A stretch of 64,000 nucleotides of DNA from Piscicola geometra (taxonomy: Eukaryota > Annelida > Clitellata > Hirudinida > Piscicolidae), in contig OX030955.1 of NCBI GenBank assembly GCA_943735955.1, positions 9,474,147-9,538,146 on the forward strand, given 5' to 3'. Shown here in pieces: positions 61,301-64,000 of this stretch. The notes under the pieces were generated by a model that searched no databases, was not told where the DNA came from, and worked only from the letters and a program-made list of their open reading frames with translations. The position numbers were made by a program, and so were the translations under genes. Position 1 is the stretch's first letter. Each line of letters begins with the position of its first letter.

Positions 61301-64000
61301 TTTGTTGGGGAGTTGTTTGTTGGGGAGTTGTTTGTTGGGGTGTTGTTTGTTGGTGTGTTGTAGAATGTTGGTAGTTGTGTGTGGTTGTTGGTACTACATA
61401 CATTTTTTTGGCACCACACCATCAAGCACACCACCCACAGCGACCACCATCTTCAACATCCTGCCCGACTACGTGCTTCCATACGCTGTGCATCTTCTGG
61501 CCCATGACCCCGACTACAACTGCCACTCGAATGTCGAAGCACTCAAGGCTTTCAAAGAGTCTGTCGTTGTTGTTCTTGTTGCTGTTGGGGTCGGAGTGGG
61601 TGGGGCCTCATTGGGGTTGGTGCGATTGTTGGTGATTGGGGGTGTTGTAGTTGGAGCTGACGTCTTGGGGGTGCTTTTTACGTTGTTCTTGTGTGGTAAT
61701 GTTCTTCGACTCCCACCTTTCTCTCTCAACCACCCCCCCTCCCACCCATTAAACCACCCACTATCCCCCATCCCGCTCTCCATCCCACCCGACCACCCAC
61801 CCAGCTGCCTCTCCCACCTACTGGACGCCCTGCTGACGCGCGGCAGCAGCGTGCCCTCCTCCTTCCACGTTCGCATGCTCAACAACATCAAGAACACCGA
61901 AGATGCACAATGCGTCGAGAATGCCTCGGAGGAGGATAAGGAGAAGGCCAATAAGGTGGGCTTCTGGTGGGAGGGGGGGGGGTTTGGTTGTTTGGGTGGG
62001 TTTGGTGTAGGGTGGGGGTTGGGGGGTTTGGTTGTTTGGGTGGGTTTGGTGTAGGGTGGGGGTTGGGGGTTTGGTTGTTAGGGTGGGTTTGGTGTAGGGT
62101 GGGGGTTGGGGGGTTTGGTTGTTTGGGTGGGTTTGGTGTAGGGTGGGGGTTGGGGGTTTGGTTGTTTGGGTGGGTTTGGTGTAGGGTGGGGGTTGGGGGG
62201 TTTGGTTGTTTGGGTGGGTTTGGTGTAGGGTGGGGGTTGGGGGTTTGGTTGTTTGGGTGGGTTTGGTGTAGGGTGGGGGTTGGGTGGGTTTGGTTGTTTG
62301 GGCGGGTTTGGTGTAGGGTGGGGATTGGGGGGGTTTGGTTGTTTGGGTGGGTTTGGTGTAGGGTGGGGGTTGAGTGGGTTTGGTTGTTTGGGCGGGTTTG
62401 GTGTAGGGTGGGGGTTTGGTTGTTTGGGCGGGTTTGGTGTAGGGTGGGGGTTGGGGGTTTGGTTGTTTGGGTGGGTTTGGTGTAGGCTGGGGATTGGGGG
62501 GTTTGGTTGTTTAGGTGGGTTTGGTGTAGGGTGGGGGTTGGGGGGTTTGGTTGTTTGGGTGTGTTTGGTGTAGGGTGGGGGTTGGGGGGTTTGGTTGTTT
62601 GGGTGGGTTTGGTGTAGGGTGGGGGTTGGGGGGTTTGGTTGTTTGGGTGGGTTTGGTGTAGGGTGGGGGTTGGGGGTTTGGTTGTTTGGGTGGGTTTGGT
62701 GTTGGGTGGGGGTTGGGTGGGTTTGGTTGTTTGGGCGGGTTTGGTGTAGGGTGGGGATTGGGGGGGTTTGGTTGTTTGGGTGGGTTTGGTGTAGGATGGG
62801 GGTTGGGTGGGTTTGGTTGTTTGGGCGGGTTTGGTGTAGGGTGGGGGTTTGGTTGTTTGGGCGGGTTTGGTGTAGGGTGGGGGTTGGTTGTTTGGGTGGG
62901 TTTGGTGTAGGCTGGGGATTGGGGGGTTTGGTTGTTTAGGTGGGTTTGGTGTAGGGTGGGGGTTGGGGGGTTTGGTTGTTTGGGTGGGTTTGGTGTAGGG
63001 TGGGGGTTGGGGGGTTTGGTTGTTTGGGTGGGTTTGGTGTAGGGTGGGGGTTGGGGGGTTTGGTTGTTTGGGTGGGTTTGGTGTAGGGTGGGGGTTGGGG
63101 GGTTTGGTTGTTTGGATGGGTTTGGTGTAGGGTGGGGGCTGGGGGGGGGGGGGTGATGAATAGGGTTTTGTGATAGGGAAGGGTGGTAGAATAAGGGAAC
63201 GTGCTAGGGTGGTGGAGGGTTTTGTGGTGGTGGTGACAGGGTGAGGTAGCATTGGATGGCAAAGGTGTCATTTCCACCTACCACCACGCACACAGAAAAT
63301 CTACGCCATCTGCGACCTGGGACTGCACCTCATAGCAGCCAAGAGCCACCAGAGCCACAGCAGCCACAACATGCAAGTGGATGAAGCTGCCATTGAGCCG
63401 GTGCTGCCTGCCAGACTGTATAGGCCCCTGAAGAATGTGCGTGGCAGGTGTAACCTAAACACACACACACACATTGTTATATATATTTTTATACAAATAT
63501 AAACATATACACACACACATGTATATATATACACACAGGCAAGCAAGAATACAAAGGAATACTTGCCAGCTGAGATGATAAACCTCATCAAGAAGGTTTC
63601 TTGTTTTATTTGGATGATGGCGATGATGATGATGGCGATGATGATGACAATCATGTTGATGATGATGATGATGGCGATGATGATGACAATCATGTTGATG
63701 ATGATGATGATGGCGATGATGATGACAATCATGTTGATGATGATGATGATGGCGATGATGATAAGGACAATGATGATGATGATCTTTATGATCTCTACAG
63801 AGCAACAAGAGTCAAGGCGAGCACCAATCAACCCCCAAACACAAAGGCGCCAAAAAAGAAAATAGTGATGATGATGATGATGAGGAAGATAATCGTGCCA
63901 AAGATGATGATAATGATGATGATGATGAGGAGGAGGAGGGTGATGACGTTGCATCATCACCTGTATCTCCATTGTCGTCGCACTCATCAACTGCTGGTTC
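44477..64000 (+). CDS. PDS5: Sister chromatid cohesion protein PDS5, 3' end beyond right edge
   Basis: HEAT-repeat regulator that binds the cohesin subunit Scc1/Rad21 and works with Wapl, Eco1 and sororin-type factors in nuclear chromatin to load, maintain and release cohesion. Thirty-five exons (44477 to beyond 64000), about 1,227 residues so far, align collinearly with animal Pds5 (about 1,300-1,450 aa). Diagnostic segments: LPQGCKEI at the N-terminus, [17 protein letters not shown] (the conserved APDAPY region), [46 protein letters not shown] then [165 protein letters not shown] and [10 protein letters not shown]. The acidic-tail exon 63801 onward is open at the window edge. ATG 44477 gives the usual short N-terminus. 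Introns are packed with strand-polar tandem repeats. Confidence 0.97.
44957..44991. repeat. 16-bp inverted repeat in Pds5 intron 2
   Basis: TATTAATATTAATGTT and its exact complement AACATTAATATTAATA flank a short loop, giving an AT-rich hairpin in an otherwise plain intron. Confidence 0.7.
45384..45890. repeat. CAT triplets and CCACCCCACCCACCCT repeats, Pds5 intron 4
   Basis: CAT/CAC triplets at about 45390-45495, then from about 45700 repeated CCACCCCACCCACCCTCCAC units that run directly into the acceptor of exon 45891. No GT-rich tract follows this donor, an exception to the general pattern. Confidence 0.9.
46000..46520. repeat. CAT triplets and CTCCACTCCAC repeats, Pds5 intron 5
   Basis: CAT-rich at about 46002-46080, AAT/CAT at 46180-46250, then CTCCACTCCA-type pentamer/decamer repeats to the acceptor of exon 46527. 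Confidence 0.88.
46886..47040. repeat. CCCCCCTCACTCCACTCCA repeats, Pds5 intron 7
   Basis: Several copies of a C-rich unit of roughly 24-30 bp at the 5' end of the intron; C/T-rich sequence continues to the acceptor at 47352. Confidence 0.85.
47540..48185. repeat. About 30-bp minisatellite in Pds5 intron 8
   Basis: About 17 copies of a unit containing CTCTCACCCATCCAACCTCC and CATCCACTC, then CCCTTCCCAACATTCACCCA repeats before the acceptor of exon 48191. Pro/Ser/Thr open frames are artefacts. Confidence 0.95.
48307..48670. repeat. G-rich donor side and CAT-rich acceptor side, Pds5 intron 9
   Basis: 48310-48480 is G-rich (GGGGTTAGGGGTTGGGTGGG and a run of about 17 Gs near 48427). 48570-48675 is CAT/CAC-rich up to the acceptor. 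A clear example of complementary intron ends. Confidence 0.85.
48895..49255. repeat. 12-bp satellite CCATCCACTCCC, Pds5 intron 10
   Basis: About 30 copies of a 12-bp unit with CCC, TTC or ATC variants at its end, running to the acceptor of exon 49268. Confidence 0.95.
49337..49610. repeat. AAT/ATT palindromic tract and (CA)n, Pds5 intron 11
   Basis: 49337-49475 alternates AATAAT and ATTATT blocks able to pair with each other; 49516-49605 is a CA microsatellite ending 24 bp before exon 49630. Confidence 0.92.
49707..50375. repeat. TGCTTGCTTGTC satellite, G-rich repeats and (CA)n, Pds5 intron 12
   Basis: 49709-49872 is a 12-bp TGCTTGCTTGTC array starting at the donor. 49930-50245 is G-rich with repeats containing GGAGTGTAGAGGAGTAATGA. 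50335-50375 is (CA)n. The sense strand thus passes from GT/G-rich to CA-rich. Confidence 0.93.
50498..50870. repeat. 22-bp satellite, Pds5 intron 13
   Basis: About 11 copies of GAATTGCATTGTATTTCATA plus GT (22 bp), preceded by diverged GCATT copies and ending next to the acceptor of exon 50884. Confidence 0.95.
50956..51420. repeat. GGT triplets then CCCTCACCCAC repeats, Pds5 intron 14
   Basis: 50960-51055 is GGT/GTG-rich right after the donor; 51070-51420 is CCAC/CTCACCCACC-rich up to the acceptor. The halves are near-complementary. Confidence 0.93.
51539..51590. repeat. Telomere-like TTAGGG/TTGGGG array at a Pds5 donor
   Basis: Mixed TTAGGG and TTGGGG hexamers (about eight) begin four bases into intron 15. 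Too short and internal to be a telomere; probably intronic G-rich microsatellite. Confidence 0.8.
51855..51950. repeat. CAT/CAC triplets before Pds5 exon 51956
   Basis: Triplet-rich 3' end of intron 15, pairing partner for the GT/GGGTT-rich 5' end at 51540-51770. Confidence 0.88.
52078..52590. repeat. (GT)n then CAC/CAT repeats, Pds5 intron 16
   Basis: 52080-52292 is a GT tract starting at the donor (GTATGTGTGTGTG), 52330-52350 a run of about 17 Gs, and 52470-52585 CAC/CAT triplets ending at the acceptor of 52592. Confidence 0.95.
52670..52860. repeat. GAT/GAG triplets then CAACAC repeats, Pds5 intron 17
   Basis: GAT and GAG triplets directly after the donor (52674-52740); ACAACCACCAC/ACAACAACA sequence before the acceptor of 52865. 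Confidence 0.85.
52940..53215. repeat. 22-bp satellite, Pds5 intron 18
   Basis: About 12 copies of ATCATTACTAGCACCACCCA plus CC, starting just after the donor; CAT- and C-rich sequence follows to the acceptor of 53451. Confidence 0.95.
54115..54430. repeat. (GT)n then CAC/CAT repeats, Pds5 intron 20
   Basis: GT tract 54117-54222 from the donor; CACCACCACAAC/CATCATCAC repeats 54308-54430 that end as the acceptor (CACCACCACCACAG|TC). Confidence 0.92.
54803..55150. repeat. 16-bp satellite CATCTCTCTCATCCTTC, Pds5 intron 22
   Basis: About 21 copies of a 16-bp pyrimidine-rich unit (TCTCTCATCCTTCCAT), starting 12 bp after the donor of exon 54719-54790. It could serve as many polypyrimidine tracts. 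Confidence 0.96.
55430..55998. repeat. About 26-bp satellite that copies the adjacent 3' splice site, Pds5 intron 23
   Basis: About 20 copies of a unit made of CTCATTAATATTCATCACC followed by ACAGCGC. The last copy contains the real acceptor CACCACAG|CGCCTC of exon 55999-56152, so each CGCCTC-type unit repeats both the acceptor and the first six exon bases. Units farther from the exon are more diverged. Confidence 0.93.
56153..56820. repeat. GGTTTGGGGGTAGGGT repeats then CAT/CAC repeats, Pds5 intron 24
   Basis: 56153-56370 holds about nine imperfect copies of TGGTGGTTTGGGGGTAGGG; 56445-56820 is CATCATCACAACCACCA-type sequence that ends as the acceptor. Strongly complementary halves. Confidence 0.94.
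56916..57050. repeat. (GT)n at a Pds5 donor, intron 25
   Basis: GT-rich tract with TTTG interruptions starting exactly at the donor of exon 56821-56915. Confidence 0.92.
57230..57315. repeat. GAT triplet microsatellite, Pds5 intron 26
   Basis: GATGAT run starting at the donor of exon 57161-57229 and filling most of a 98-bp intron. Confidence 0.93.
57555..57670. repeat. CACACA-rich tract before Pds5 exon 57681
   Basis: ACACACAAAC-type repeats at the 3' end of intron 27; CAT triplets lie nearer the donor (57393-57442). Confidence 0.88.
57790..60285. repeat. 2.5-kb intron 28: GTGTGT block then CACCAACACACCA satellite
   Basis: 57790-58460 is GT-rich with recurring GTGTGGGTCTTGTG phrases. 58690-60285 is an array of units such as CACCACACCACCAACACAC, running into the acceptor CACCACACAG|GC. 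The two arms (about 0.7 and 1.6 kb) could pair extensively. Cys/Trp/Val open frames on the minus strand are artefacts. Confidence 0.97.
60385..60835. repeat. G-rich minisatellite, Pds5 intron 29
   Basis: Copies of GGGAATAGAGGAGGGGTGTA (20 bp) and of a longer unit with AAAAGGGGAGGATGGTTTGG. It begins near the donor; the acceptor side (60922-60955) is a run of about 30 Cs. Confidence 0.95.
61175..61365. repeat. GTTGTTTGTTGGGG satellite, Pds5 intron 30
   Basis: About 14 copies of a 14-15 bp unit (GTTGTTTGTTGGGGW). It follows the donor of exon 60962-61169; CACCACACC-type sequence precedes the acceptor at 61441. Confidence 0.95.
61970..63150. repeat. About 44-bp satellite in Pds5 intron 32
   Basis: About 27 copies of a 40-45 bp unit with TTTGGTTGTTTGGGTGGGTT and TGGTGTAGGGTGGGGGTTGG. 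Length variants alternate in a higher-order pattern (blocks at about 62270-62500 and 62690-62930 resemble each other). Pro/Thr-rich minus-strand open frames are artefacts. Confidence 0.97.
63605..63785. repeat. GAT triplet minisatellite, Pds5 intron 34
   Basis: Four copies of a unit of about 45 bp: GATGATGATGATGGCGATGA then TGATGACAATCATGTT. The same GAT codon bias continues into exon 63801 onward. Confidence 0.93.

Larger units (their letters stand above)
57681..64000 (+). other. PDS5: Pds5 exons 28-35 (C-terminal HEAT repeats and acidic tail start)
   Basis: Exons 57681-57789, 60287-60375, 60962-61169, 61441-61558, 61805-61955, 63296-63436, 63539-63595, 63801 onward. Intron 57790-60286 is about 2.5 kb of repeats. 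The last exon encodes a Lys-rich stretch ([13 protein letters not shown]) then Asp/Glu runs made mainly of GAT codons, and Ser-rich sequence; C-terminal tails of Pds5 are typically charged and disordered. Confidence 0.92.

Noticed and set aside
61888..63252. 454-codon Pro/Thr/Asn-rich minus-strand frame
   Set aside because: Antisense of the intron-32 satellite; the region lies between well-supported Pds5 exons.

Overview
The window is eukaryotic nuclear DNA, almost certainly from an invertebrate animal. All three conserved single-copy genes and the fourth family member are broken into short exons by GT-AG introns, introns and spacers are AT-rich, and microsatellites, minisatellites, hAT-type DNA transposons, tRNA-derived SINEs and a CR1/L2-like LINE are frequent. 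A lophotrochozoan such as an annelid would fit (dystrophin with WW, EF-hand and ZZ modules, GT92, short exons, AT-rich spacers), but that placement is only a weak inference.

Layout. Minus strand: 162-4646 is the 5' part of a Polo-like kinase 4 (PLK4/SAK) gene, covering start codon to late kinase domain and running off the left edge. 5169-18252 holds 22 exons of a dystrophin-family gene: spectrin repeats, WW, EF-hand-like region, ZZ finger, C-terminal coiled coil, stop and poly(A) signal. A further candidate exon lies at 38925-39808 across a 20.7 kb intron that holds most of the mobile elements. Plus strand: 42343-43988 is a complete five-exon glycosyltransferase family 92 (GT92) gene. 44477 to the right edge is Pds5, the cohesin regulator, with 35 exons in the window and the 3' end missing. 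Gene order is PLK4(-), dystrophin(-), GT92(+), PDS5(+), with only about 0.5 kb between the CDSs of each same-strand pair. I see no operon-like functional link: centriole duplication, membrane-cytoskeleton linkage, Golgi glycosylation and cohesin control are unrelated.

Mobile elements. There are three hAT-type elements with 8-bp target duplications (1085-2170, 20722-22304 with a decayed transposase, 25073-25400), a 5'-truncated and frameshifted LINE (10613-13038) with detached tail copies, and several tRNA-related SINEs. One SINE tail appears to have expanded into a 10-bp satellite.

Most notable signal. The intron repeats are polar with respect to the transcribed strand. In most introns of PLK4, dystrophin and Pds5 the sense strand is GT/GGT-rich after the donor and CA/CCA-rich before the acceptor, so the two intron ends are complementary. 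In two introns the minisatellite unit is itself a copy of the neighbouring splice site (a donor at 13194-14164, an acceptor at about 55430-55998).
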